From positions 124,001 to 188,000 of the forward strand of contig NZ_LNTY01000059.1 in assembly GCF_001559595.1 (NCBI RefSeq): 64,000 nt of DNA. The letters run 5' to 3'. This document shows positions 44,994 to 54,184 of this stretch, in pieces. Below the pieces are notes generated by a model that worked only from the letters and a program-made list of their open reading frames with translations, did no database searches and was not told the origin of the DNA. The translations under genes were made by a program, and so were the position numbers. The stretch comes from Enterovibrio coralii (lineage in GTDB: Bacteria; Pseudomonadota; Gammaproteobacteria; Enterobacterales; Vibrionaceae). Position 1 is the stretch's first letter. Each line of letters opens with the position of its first letter.

Positions 44994-46538
44994 TTAAGCC
45001 CCAGGGATCAGGTCAGGATCAAACTGCGGCCTTTTCGGACACGTTGAAATGATCTTGCTCTTGCCGTCAGGTAGCTCTTCTTCCAACACCACCTCAAAGC
45101 CCCACAATCGGTGCACATGTTTCAGCACTTCTTGGTAGGAGTCATTCAGCGGAATGCGGTTGTGTGGCACATAGCGCAATGTCAAAGATCGATTGCCTCG
45201 TAAGTCGACATCGAATACTTGGATGTTCGGCTCATGGTTGCTCAAGTTGTATTGCGCTGAAAGTCTCTCACGAATCTGGCGATAGCCTTCTTCATTGTGA
45301 ATGCTGGTTACTTCAATGTAGTTGTGTCTGTCATCGTCATTGATGGCGAAGAACTTCATGTCTCGCATGACTTTAGGCGACAGGAACTGGCTAATGAAGC
45401 TCTCATCCTTAAAGTTCTGCATGGCAAAGTGAAGGGTTTCAAGCCAATCACTGCCAGCAATATCTGGGAACCAGTATTTGTCTTCTTCCGTTGGGTCTTC
45501 ACAAATCCTGCGGATGTCCTGCATCATCGCAAAGCCAAGTGCATATGGGTTAATACCGCTGTAGAAACGGCTGTTGTATGGCGGCTGTGCAACAACGTTG
45601 GTATGGCTGTGCAAGAACTCCATGATAAAGCGGTCAGTCACCAAGCCTTCGTCATACAGGTGATTCAAGATGGTGTAGTGCCAGAAGGTCGCCCAACCCT
45701 CGTTCATCACTTGAGTTTGTTTTTGTGGGTAGAAGTACTGGCTGACTTTTCTGACGATTCGAATCACCTCGCGCTGCCAAGGCTCTAGCAGTGGCGAGTG
45801 TTTTTCGAAGAAGTAGAGAATGTTCTCCTGTGGCTCGGCAGGGAAGCGGTCCACTTCTTTCTCACGTTTTTTCTCGCTGGTAGGAATGGTTCGCCACAGC
45901 GCATTGACCTGCGTTTGCAGGTAATCTTCACGGGCTTTTTGGCGTGCCTTTTCTTCAGCCATGGAGATTTTCTGCGGGCGCTTGTAACGGTCAACGCCGT
46001 AATTCATTAGCGCATGACAGGAATCGAGCAGTTTCTCGACTTCATCCACACCGTACTTTTCTTCGCATTCGCTGATGTATTTCTTGGCAAACAGCAGGTA
46101 GTCGATGATGGAGCCCGCATCGGTCCACGTCTGGAACAGGTAGTTGCCTTTAAAGAAAGAGTTATGACCATAACAGGCGTGTGCCATGACAAGGGCTTGC
46201 ATGGTGATGGTATTTTCTTCCATCAGGTACGCGATACAAGGGTCAGAGTTGATAACAATCTCGTAGGCCAACCCCATATGCCCATGTTTGTACCCGCGTT
46301 CGGTTTCGATGAACTTTTTGCCGAAAGACCAGTGGCTGTAGTTGATCGGCATGCCAACGCTTGAGTAGGCATCCATCATTTGTTCAGCGGTAATGATTTC
46401 AATCTGGTTGACGTAAGTGTCGAGGCGGTAATGTTCCGCCACGCGTTTGATTTCGACGTGGTACTTCTCCAGCAGATCAAATGTCCAGTCTGGACCATCA
46501 CTGAGGGTCTTTTTCTTGTTTTTCGCTGCGACAGTCAT
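44994..46538 (-). CDS. ycgB: SpoVR family protein (YcgB)
   Basis: 514 residues, the full family length. Third gene of the prkA-yeaH-spoVR unit, widespread in proteobacteria and linked to stationary phase and nitrogen or acid stress; biochemical role unknown. Family segments GPDWTFDLLEKYH, HMGLAYEIVINSDPCIAYLMEENT and MNEGWATFWHY (metal-ligand-like HxxH-type surroundings) are present. Confidence 0.92.
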   Translation of the reverse strand: MTVAAKNKKKTLSDGPDWTFDLLEKYHVEIKRVAEHYRLDTYVNQIEIITAEQMMDAYSSVGMPINYSHWSFGKKFIETERGYKHGHMGLAYEIVINSDPCIAYLMEENTITMQALVMAHACYGHNSFFKGNYLFQTWTDAGSIIDYLLFAKKYISECEEKYGVDEVEKLLDSCHALMNYGVDRYKRPQKISMAEEKARQKAREDYLQTQVNALWRTIPTSEKKREKEVDRFPAEPQENILYFFEKHSPLLEPWQREVIRIVRKVSQYFYPQKQTQVMNEGWATFWHYTILNHLYDEGLVTDRFIMEFLHSHTNVVAQPPYNSRFYSGINPYALGFAMMQDIRRICEDPTEEDKYWFPDIAGSDWLETLHFAMQNFKDESFISQFLSPKVMRDMKFFAINDDDRHNYIEVTSIHNEEGYRQIRERLSAQYNLSNHEPNIQVFDVDLRGNRSLTLRYVPHNRIPLNDSYQEVLKHVHRLWGFEVVLEEELPDGKSKIISTCPKRPQFDPDLIPGA

Positions 46539-46584
46539 AAGTCCTCCTTGGATCCCAACCCGATAAGACGAGAAACGGTAAGCC

Positions 46585-47853
46585 TTAACTTACCTGTTTC
46601 TTAAATAGCTCTCGGAAGACGGGGAAGATGTCGTCTGCAGTGCGGATATTCTGCATCGCAAAGTTTTCGTACTTCTCATCCAGCACTTCATATTCACGCC
46701 ACAAGGTTTGGTGTGCGCGACGAGTAATTTCGATGTACGCGTAGTAGCGAGAGAAAGGTAACAAGCTGCTCTCCAACAGCTCTCGACAACCCGGAGAATC
46801 ATCTGCCCAGTTGTCGCCATCCGATGCTTGCGCCGCGTAGATATTCCACTCGTTTGACGGATATCTTTCCTTCACGATTTCGTTCATCAAACGAAGCGCA
46901 CTGGAAACAATGGTGCCGCCAGTTTCTTGCGAGTAGAAGAACTCGTGCTCGTCGACTTCTTTCGCTTGTGTGTGGTGACGGATAAAGACCACCTCAACGT
47001 TCTTGTATGTTCGCGTCAAGAAGAGGTACAGCAAGATGTAGAAGCGCTTAGCGATGTCTTTGGTCGCTTGGTCCATCGACCCGGAGACGTCCATCAAACA
47101 GAACATCACAGCTTGGCTGCTTGGTTGAGGTCGCTTCTCGTAGTTTTTGAAACGCAGGTCGAAGGTATCGATAAACGGCACTGCAGCGATTTTCTCTTTC
47201 AGTGCTTCGATTTCTTCCTGAATACGTTTTTCTTCCAGCGGCTGTGCAGGCTCAGTGCTTTTCAATGCTTCGAGCTCTGCTTCCAGCTCACGCAGCTTGC
47301 GACGTTTGCCTGCACTCATGGCAGTACGACGCGCCAACGAGTTTTGCAGCGATCGCACGATGGCAATGTTCGCCGGTACACCCGTTGCTTTGAAGCCAGA
47401 GCGGTGGGTCTTGTACTCGACCAACTTGGTCATCTGGTTTTTTTGTAGGTTTGGAAGCTCGAGATCTTCGAACAGCAGATCCAGATATTCATCCTTTGAA
47501 ATCTGGAATACGAAATCGTCCTGACCCTCACCATCAGGGCTTGCTTGCCCTTCGCCCGCACCACCACCGGCACCGCCGGGTGGACGTTCAATACGATCGC
47601 CAGGGATGAACTGGTCATTGCCGGGATGGACAGCATCACGCTGTCCGCCCTTACCTTGTCGGAATACAGGCTCTCGGATGTCACGAGAGGGGATAGTGAC
47701 GCTCTCGCCACTATCCACATCGGTGATTGAGCGTTTGTTTACTGCATCCGCAATCGACTCTTTGATCTGTCGCTTGTGGCGGCGTAAAAAACGCTGACGG
47801 TTAACCGTGCTCTTGTTCTTTCCGTTGAGCCTTCGATCTATAAAATGCGCCAT
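46585..47853 (-). CDS. yeaH: YeaH/YhbH family protein (DUF444, vWA-like)
   Basis: 422 residues. N-terminal basic part (IDRRLNGKNKSTVNRQRFLRRHK), a Gly-rich linker (about 85-105), and a von Willebrand A-like domain with MIDAS-type CLMDVSGSMDQ (about 252-262). Works with the PrkA kinase encoded upstream; the vWA domain probably mediates metal-dependent binding. Confidence 0.92.
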   Translation of the reverse strand: MAHFIDRRLNGKNKSTVNRQRFLRRHKRQIKESIADAVNKRSITDVDSGESVTIPSRDIREPVFRQGKGGQRDAVHPGNDQFIPGDRIERPPGGAGGGAGEGQASPDGEGQDDFVFQISKDEYLDLLFEDLELPNLQKNQMTKLVEYKTHRSGFKATGVPANIAIVRSLQNSLARRTAMSAGKRRKLRELEAELEALKSTEPAQPLEEKRIQEEIEALKEKIAAVPFIDTFDLRFKNYEKRPQPSSQAVMFCLMDVSGSMDQATKDIAKRFYILLYLFLTRTYKNVEVVFIRHHTQAKEVDEHEFFYSQETGGTIVSSALRLMNEIVKERYPSNEWNIYAAQASDGDNWADDSPGCRELLESSLLPFSRYYAYIEITRRAHQTLWREYEVLDEKYENFAMQNIRTADDIFPVFRELFKKQVS

Positions 47854-47892
47854 AAGCCCCCCGTATAATCTGTAACTACCTAGACTGCCTGT

Positions 47893-49827
47893 TTACGACG
47901 ACTTGCGTACGCGTAAATACCACTCAGACAGCAGTCTTACTTGTTTGCGGGTGTAGCCTTTTTCCATCATGCGAGCGACAAAATCGTCGTGCTTTTTCTG
48001 CTCTTCGGTTGATGTCTTGGCATTGAAGGAAATAACGGGAAGCAGCTCTTCGGTGTTCGAGAACATTTTCTTCTCGATAACAGTGCGAAGCTTCTCGTAG
48101 CTCGTCCACACGGGGTTCTTACCTTCGTTATTTGCACGTGCACGCAGTACAAAGTTCACGATTTCATTTCGGAAGTCTTTCGGATTGCTAATACCTGCAG
48201 GCTTCTCGATCTTCTCAAGCTCACTGTTCAGGGCTGAGCGGTCGAACAGCTGGCCTGTATCAGGGTCACGGTACTCTTGGTCCTGAATCCAGAAGTCAGC
48301 ATACGTCACGTAGCGGTCAAAGATGTTTTGCCCGTACTCAGAATACGACTCGAGGTAGGCGGTTTGGATCTCTTTACCGATAAACTCTACGTATTTAGGG
48401 ATGAGATACCCTTTGAGGTGTTCAAGGTATTTCTCCGCCACATCTTGTGGAAACTGCTCACGTTCAATTTGCTGTTCAAGCACATAGAACAGGTGAACCG
48501 GGTTCGCCGCCACTTCTGAATGGTCGAAGTTAAACACGCGAGACAGGATCTTGAACGCGAAGCGCGTAGACAGACCGTTCATGCCTTCGTCCACACCCGC
48601 ATAGTCGCGGTATTCTTGGTAGGACTTGGCTTTTGGATCGGTGTCTTTCAAGGTTTCGCCGTCGTAGACACGCATCTTCGAGAACAAGCTGGAGTTTTCT
48701 GGCTCTTTCAAGCGTGACAGGACGCTGAAGCGAGCAAGAATGTCCAAGGTGCTTGGTGAACATGGTGCAGCTGACAGTTCACTGCTTTGCAGCAGCTTGT
48801 CGTAGATTTTCATTTCTTCTGAAACACGCAAGCAGTAAGGCACTTTGACGATGTAAACACGGTCAAGGAATGCTTCGTTGTTCTTGTTGTTTCTGAATGT
48901 TTGCCACTCTGATTCATTCGAGTGCGCGAGGATCATGCCATCAAATGGCAGTGCAGACAGGCCTTCGGTGCCGTTGTAGTTACCTTCTTGCGTCGCTGTC
49001 AGCAGTGGGTGCAGCACTTTTATAGGTGCTTTAAACATCTCCACGAATTCCATCAGACCTTGGTTGGCTTTACACAGTGCGCCAGAGTAGCTGTAAGCAT
49101 CTGGGTCATCTTGTGCAAAATGTTCAAGCTGACGAATGTCGACTTTACCAACCAGCGATGAGATGTCCTGGTTGTTTTCATCGCCCGGCTCAGTTTTAGC
49201 CACGGCAACTTGGTCAAGGATGGATGGGCGTACTTTGACGACTTTAAACTTGCTGATGTCGCCACCAAACTCGTGGAGGCGCTTCGCGGCCCAAGGCGAC
49301 ATGATAGAGCGCAGGTAACGCTGCGGAATACCGTATTCACTCTCCAGCAGTGCGCCATCTTCTGTGGCGTCGAACAGGCAGAAAGGATGGTCATTCACAG
49401 GGCTACGTTCGCCGTCTGCTGTTAGAATGTAAACAGGTACCTTTTGCATCAAGCTTTTTAGCTTTTCTGCGAGTGAAGATTTACCGCCACCCACAGGGCC
49501 AAGCAAATAGAGTATTTGTTTGCGCTCTTCTAAACCTTGCGCGGCGTGTTTTAAGTAGGAAACGATTTGTTCTATGGATTCTTCCATGCCATAGAAATCT
49601 TCGAACGTTTTGTAGCGTGAAATCACGCGGTTCGAAAAGAGTCGGCTCAGTCGAGGATCGAGTGCTGTGTCGATCATTTCTGGCTCTCCAATTGCCATCA
49701 GCAAACGCTCTGCGGCATTGGCATAAACGCTGCGATCTTCGCGGCATAGGTCCAGAAACTCCTGAAGGCTCAGCTCTTCGTCTTTTGCTTCTTCGTAGCG
49801 CTGACGATAGTGGTCGAAAATACTCAT
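47893..49827 (-). CDS. yeaG: Serine protein kinase PrkA (YeaG)
   Basis: 644 residues. N-terminal AAA+-like PrkA domain with Walker A GPVGGGKSSLAEKLK (about 111-125) and a C-terminal kinase-related domain. First gene of the prkA-yeaH-spoVR operon. In E. coli YeaG is a stress-induced kinase affecting nitrogen-starvation survival. The start has GGGGGCAGGACC upstream. Confidence 0.93.
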   Translation of the reverse strand: MSIFDHYRQRYEEAKDEELSLQEFLDLCREDRSVYANAAERLLMAIGEPEMIDTALDPRLSRLFSNRVISRYKTFEDFYGMEESIEQIVSYLKHAAQGLEERKQILYLLGPVGGGKSSLAEKLKSLMQKVPVYILTADGERSPVNDHPFCLFDATEDGALLESEYGIPQRYLRSIMSPWAAKRLHEFGGDISKFKVVKVRPSILDQVAVAKTEPGDENNQDISSLVGKVDIRQLEHFAQDDPDAYSYSGALCKANQGLMEFVEMFKAPIKVLHPLLTATQEGNYNGTEGLSALPFDGMILAHSNESEWQTFRNNKNNEAFLDRVYIVKVPYCLRVSEEMKIYDKLLQSSELSAAPCSPSTLDILARFSVLSRLKEPENSSLFSKMRVYDGETLKDTDPKAKSYQEYRDYAGVDEGMNGLSTRFAFKILSRVFNFDHSEVAANPVHLFYVLEQQIEREQFPQDVAEKYLEHLKGYLIPKYVEFIGKEIQTAYLESYSEYGQNIFDRYVTYADFWIQDQEYRDPDTGQLFDRSALNSELEKIEKPAGISNPKDFRNEIVNFVLRARANNEGKNPVWTSYEKLRTVIEKKMFSNTEELLPVISFNAKTSTEEQKKHDDFVARMMEKGYTRKQVRLLSEWYLRVRKSS

Positions 49828-50179
49828 GGTCCTGCCCCCTAAATCGTGCTGTTATCCATTGAGAAAGGATATAAACGCAGATGCTTTCATATCCTCGCTC
49901 TTTTAAGACTAGTAGCAACTGATCAATTTGCGTCGTTGAATTACTTGTTTTTTAAATATTTTTCCCTTTTGTGATAGCGCTTTGCATTCAAGATGTAACT
50001 TTCAATTGATGCAGTTGTCGCTGCTGTGTCGCAAGAACGAAGCGGATTTCTCTGGCAAATTTCACAGAGGCAACTGAATTTGCTGTGGAATAAGGCGTGA
50101 ATGAGAGAGCAAAGGAGAGGGCAGAAATAAAAAACCGACGCAAGAGAATGGCGTCGGTTTTGATTGTGATGCGGTTAGA
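49828..50179. other. Intergenic region between yeaD and prkA
   Basis: 352 bp with the prkA promoter (minus strand) and the yeaD terminator at its left side. No further gene or clear operator is seen. Confidence 0.4.
50128..50162 (-). terminator. Terminator between yeaD and prkA region
   Basis: AAAAACCGACGC / GCGTCGGTTTT stem; runs of A and T on both sides. It lies just beyond the yeaD stop. Confidence 0.8.
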
Positions 50180-51043
50180 TTATTGGCACGCAATCAGGGT
50201 TGTCAGCGTGTGCTTTTCGCCAGCAGCAAGTGTCACGCTTCGGTCATACACGGTTGACTCTACGCACACCATGGTTTTGTAGCTGTCATCGGCCATGTCG
50301 CCCATGCTGATTGATAGGGCTTCCCAAGGATTCCAAACCACAACGGCGTTGTTACCTGAGTTGGTCACTGTCATGCGACGTTGATACGCAGGGTCTTCAA
50401 TAACAACGGTTTCTGCTGCGTGTGGGTAGATACGATCCACTTCTTGATCAAAACCTGTGTTGCCAGTGCTTGGTTTACGCTCACCCGCTTCGATGAATTC
50501 GTTGCCCAGTTCGGAAACGATGGTCTCGGTAACATCCCCAATATTCAGGTAGGTATGCAGCGCGCCGCCAATAACTATGTCTGATTCACCTGTGTTGGTT
50601 GATACCAGGCTTACCTTCAAAGTGTCAGTCACTTCAATCAAGAGCTCCGCATGGAATGCGTGTGGCCAGATAGCACGTGTTTCAGCACTGTCTTCCAGCG
50701 TCAGGCTGATGATGACACCCTCTTCATTCTCACGGTGCTCGTTCAGTGTCCAAATGCTGTTGCGTGCAAAGCCGTGTGACGGCTCAGCCGCTTTACCAAA
50801 CCAAGGCCAGCAAACTGGAATGCCGCCACGAATCGCTTTCGTGCCAGAGAAATCAGCTTTCTCACTCATCCAGATAAGGTCTTTTTTACCAGCAGGTTGG
50901 AAACTCAGTACATGCGCACCGAACAGAGAAATCGCTGCAGTTGCCTTTGGGTGGATAACACGCACGACTTTTAAACCGTCCAGTTCGCAGACGGTGACAA
51001 AATCAGAAAGAACAGCAGTAGTAGGAAGCTGTTTAACGTCCAT
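50180..51043 (-). CDS. yeaD: D-hexose-6-phosphate mutarotase YeaD
   Basis: About 287 residues from MDVKQLPTT; AAAGGC before this ATG and homology to YeaD length support this start over a longer frame. Aldose-1-epimerase-like beta-sandwich with GIPVCWPWFG, PSHGFARN (catalytic His) and HTYLNIGDV. Interconverts anomers of glucose-6-phosphate. Downstream of gapA in the same order as in E. coli. Confidence 0.9.
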   Translation of the reverse strand: MDVKQLPTTAVLSDFVTVCELDGLKVVRVIHPKATAAISLFGAHVLSFQPAGKKDLIWMSEKADFSGTKAIRGGIPVCWPWFGKAAEPSHGFARNSIWTLNEHRENEEGVIISLTLEDSAETRAIWPHAFHAELLIEVTDTLKVSLVSTNTGESDIVIGGALHTYLNIGDVTETIVSELGNEFIEAGERKPSTGNTGFDQEVDRIYPHAAETVVIEDPAYQRRMTVTNSGNNAVVVWNPWEALSISMGDMADDSYKTMVCVESTVYDRSVTLAAGEKHTLTTLIACQ

Positions 51044-51102
51044 GAATATGCCTTTTACTATCAAAACGAATGCGATGGGGCATCGCACAGGAAATTCAGA
51101 TA

Positions 51103-51130
51103 CAAAAAAGGCGGCCAATAAGCCGCCTTT
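51103..51130 (-). terminator. Terminator between gapA and yeaD
   Basis: AAAAGGCGGC / GCCGCCTTTT stem; acts on the gapA transcript. Confidence 0.85.
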
Positions 51131-51163
51131 TCGTCACTCATGCCTTAACGGAATCCGGATTGA

Positions 51164-52159
51164 TTACTTAGAGATGTGAGCAATCAGATCCAGAACTTTG
51201 TTTGAGTAACCGATTTCGTTGTCGTACCAAGATACAACTTTAACGAATTTGTCAGTCAGAGCAACACCTGCTTTCGCGTCGAATACAGAAGTTTGAGTTT
51301 CGCCGATGAAATCTTGAGAAACAACTTCGTCTTCAGTGTAACCCAGAACGCCAGCCATCTCGCCTTCTGAAGCAGCTTTCATTGCCGCACAGATTTCTGC
51401 GTAAGTAGCAGCTTCTTTCAGGTTAACAGTCAGGTCAACTACAGAAACGTTTGCAGTTGGAACGCGGAATGCCATACCAGTCAGTTTGCCGTTCAGTTCT
51501 GGAAGAACTACGCCAACAGCTTTAGCAGCACCAGTTGAAGATGGGATGATGTTCTGAGAAGCACCACGACCACCACGCCAGTCTTTCGCAGAAGGACCGT
51601 CAACAGTTTTCTGAGTTGCAGTAGTAGCGTGAACAGTAGTCATCAGACCAGATTCGATGCCCCACTTGTCGTTCAGTACTTTAGCGATTGGCGCCAGACA
51701 GTTAGTAGTACAAGAAGCGTTAGAAACGATGTCTTGACCTTCGTAAGAGTTGTGGTTAACACCCATTACGAACATTGGAGTCGCATCTTTAGAAGGACCA
51801 GTCAGAACAACTTTCTTCGCACCTGCAGTGATGTGCTGGCGAGCAGTTTCGTCAGTCAGGAAGATACCAGTTGCTTCTGCAACTACGTCAACGCCAACTT
51901 CGTCCCACTTCAGGTCAGTAGGGTTACGCTCAGCAGTTACGCGAACAGTTTTACCGTTAACGATCAGGTTACCACCTTCAACTTCAACAGTACCGTTGAA
52001 ACGGCCGTGAGTTGAGTCGTACTTCAGCATGTACGCCATGTAGTCAACGTCGATCAGGTCGTTGATTGCTACAACTTCGATGTCGTTACGCTCAACAGAT
52101 GCACGGAAAACGAAACGGCCGATACGGCCAAAACCGTTAATACCTACTTTGATAGTCAT
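51164..52159 (-). CDS. gapA: Glyceraldehyde-3-phosphate dehydrogenase
   Basis: 331 residues from MTIKVGINGFGRIGRF. Converts glyceraldehyde-3-phosphate, phosphate and NAD+ to 1,3-bisphosphoglycerate. The catalytic Cys lies in SNASCTTNCLAP (about 150) with the partner His in VHATTATQKT. Codon use is strongly biased to preferred codons (uniform GTT/GCA/AAC-type choice), as expected of a highly expressed glycolytic gene. The longer frame upstream has no support. Confidence 0.96.
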   Translation of the reverse strand: MTIKVGINGFGRIGRFVFRASVERNDIEVVAINDLIDVDYMAYMLKYDSTHGRFNGTVEVEGGNLIVNGKTVRVTAERNPTDLKWDEVGVDVVAEATGIFLTDETARQHITAGAKKVVLTGPSKDATPMFVMGVNHNSYEGQDIVSNASCTTNCLAPIAKVLNDKWGIESGLMTTVHATTATQKTVDGPSAKDWRGGRGASQNIIPSSTGAAKAVGVVLPELNGKLTGMAFRVPTANVSVVDLTVNLKEAATYAEICAAMKAASEGEMAGVLGYTEDEVVSQDFIGETQTSVFDAKAGVALTDKFVKVVSWYDNEIGYSNKVLDLIAHISK

Positions 52160-52668
52160 TATGTTGCTCCACAACTTAATATCTAGTGAAAGGAAATTGG
52201 TAGTAAAATTACAGAATCGGTACCACCCATGCAAGTAAAAAACCCATCTAAATTGCTTAAAGTCAAAAATACTACGGATTAAATTTACAATACCTAAACA
52301 TCTTTTTGGGGTGTTGTAGGAAAAGTTGAATTTCCTTGTAGATGTTAGGGTTAGGTTGATTTTTGAACGATACGTCGGCGGGGCCTTTCATTCTTTGGAT
52401 AGTATGACGATCAATGCCCGAATGTCGCGTGCGAATAATGAGAATCGCGGCGACATAGTGAACGTGAATAGATAAAGTGAATTGCATCTGGTGAATAAAT
52501 TAGATTCTTGTAATTTTTCTCCATAATTAAAACAATCTGTTGCGGTTAAAATGCGCAATATATCGTCAAAGCCTCATCCAGTTCACACCATGGGTATGCA
52601 ACGGGCGAATTCCGTGTGATAACGTGGAATCATTAGCTGTCGACTATCACGCGTCTATGGGGAGAGAA
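52160..52668. other. Divergent promoter region gapA-msrB
   Basis: 509 bp. The gapA side has A/T-rich sequence and probably several promoters. A run TTTTTGGGGTGTTG lies at 52301-52314. No RNA gene or operator was recognised with confidence. Confidence 0.4.
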
Positions 52669-53055
52669 ATGACAACGAATGCAAACGAAAAGTGGAAGGA
52701 ATCACTCTCTGATATCGAGTACAGAGTGTGTCGGTTAGGAGAAACCGAAGCCCCATTTTCTGGTGCGCTGTTGTATAACCATGAGGCCGGTTCTTATCAT
52801 TGCGTGTGCTGCAATGCACTGTTGTTCCAATCGGGTGCGAAGTTCGATTCGGGGTGTGGTTGGCCAAGCTTTGATGCGTCAGAAAAAGAGGCTGTGAAAT
52901 ACCTCGTAGACCATAGCCACGGGATGGTGAGAACGGAAATTCGCTGTGCAAATTGTGACAGCCACTTGGGCCATGTGTTTGATGATGGTCCCACGGAAAG
53001 CGGGCAACGCTACTGTGTGAATTCGGTTTCCCTGTTGTTCAAAGAAACCCAATAA
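52669..53055 (+). CDS. msrB: Peptide-methionine (R)-S-oxide reductase MsrB
   Basis: 128 residues from MTTNANEKW; GGGGAGAG before this ATG sets the start. Zinc-binding CxxC pairs (HCVCC, RCANC), GCGWPSF and the catalytic Cys in QRYCVNSVSL near the end. Repairs oxidised methionine in proteins. Divergent from gapA as in E. coli (yeaA-gapA). Confidence 0.94.
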   Translation: MTTNANEKWKESLSDIEYRVCRLGETEAPFSGALLYNHEAGSYHCVCCNALLFQSGAKFDSGCGWPSFDASEKEAVKYLVDHSHGMVRTEIRCANCDSHLGHVFDDGPTESGQRYCVNSVSLLFKETQ

Positions 53056-53085
53056 AAAAATCGCGCCAAAGGGCGCGATTTTTCG
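53054..53085. terminator. Terminator between msrB and the DUF2989 gene
   Basis: AAAAAATCGCGCC / GGCGCGATTTTT stem with A-run and T-run, between convergent genes. Confidence 0.9.
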
Positions 53086-53099
53086 TTTTGTTTTCTCAA

Positions 53100-53966
53100 T
53101 TACGTGGGGTCAGGAAGGTTGCGAACCGGCTCCAGCAAGTCTCGGTCAAAGTCCCCATCTTCAATGGCGGAAGCGATGTCTTCTGCAATATCTAACAAGG
53201 TCGCGCGTCTGCCGTCAGTCATTGGATACAGCAACTTGAGTTGAGGCTCTTTCGCGATAGGCAGGCCTAACTCTCCACCGACCATTGCCCACATGTAGGC
53301 TTCATCCAAAAAGCCCAGAGAGTGGTTAGTGGTGGCCAGCGATTTAATGGCTTCGGGCACGGTTTTGTCGCGAGTATTACCTGCTCTTCCGTCATAAAAA
53401 GACAACGATTTCAAAAGGATATTTATGGTGTGTTCTTTGTCTTTGTCCACGTAGTAGGTCGCCAAACCCAGTTGCAGTTCAGGCGTGTCGAGATATTCGG
53501 TTTCTTCTAGGCGTAGGAATTGATCCAGTGCTTCATTGTCGCCCTGTGTCCAGCGGTAATAAATAATCGCTGGCTGATACGAGGTTTGCAACTCTTGCTC
53601 AATGCGCTCGATAGAATCGTAGGCGTGAAAAACCGCTTCCGTACGTTTGGTTTTTCTTTCTTTTAGCGTGGTGGTTTCGATCTGCGCTGACAACTCCATG
53701 CATTTGGCATATTTTTTCGTCAAAAGCAGTTCATCGAATTTGTTCAGATCCGACGGCTTTTTCTCAACTTCATATCTCATCCATATGAGATCCGTTCGTT
53801 CGTGGCGGCACTGTCCATCGCGCACGTTCAGCTTGTCACAGATCTGTGGGTAGTTTTCACAAAGCTGTGCGGTGCTTCGGTTGCTCTCAAAGCAGCCTGT
53901 CAGCAACAAAGAGCCGAAGGCAATAGAGGCAAGTTTTAACGAAACGGGAATTCTTCCTGTTGTCAT
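53100..53966 (-). CDS. DUF2989 lipoprotein
   Basis: About 288 residues from MTTGRIPVSLKLA. Lipoprotein signal peptide with lipobox LLTGC; the mature part (FESNRSTAQLCENYPQICDKLNVRDGQC) and following helices match the DUF2989 family of Vibrio and Shewanella lipoproteins. The helical repeat-like C-terminal half suggests a TPR-type scaffold. Function unknown. Confidence 0.82.
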   Translation of the reverse strand: MTTGRIPVSLKLASIAFGSLLLTGCFESNRSTAQLCENYPQICDKLNVRDGQCRHERTDLIWMRYEVEKKPSDLNKFDELLLTKKYAKCMELSAQIETTTLKERKTKRTEAVFHAYDSIERIEQELQTSYQPAIIYYRWTQGDNEALDQFLRLEETEYLDTPELQLGLATYYVDKDKEHTINILLKSLSFYDGRAGNTRDKTVPEAIKSLATTNHSLGFLDEAYMWAMVGGELGLPIAKEPQLKLLYPMTDGRRATLLDIAEDIASAIEDGDFDRDLLEPVRNLPDPT

Positions 53967-54184
53967 GTATAGCGGGCTCGTCAATTCTAGGTTTTCCAAA
54001 TAAGGATACGCATGACTTATAACATAAACACTCATAGAGAGTTTATGTCTGATTGCCGAGTTTTGCGTGATACCACATACCCGAAAGAAATTATCGCGAT
54101 TAGTGCATCATCGCGCAGGAAGAAGATGTTGGCTGGGGTAGGACAACCTGAAGGGGTATCCTTCAGGTTGCTGTGAGGTAGTTT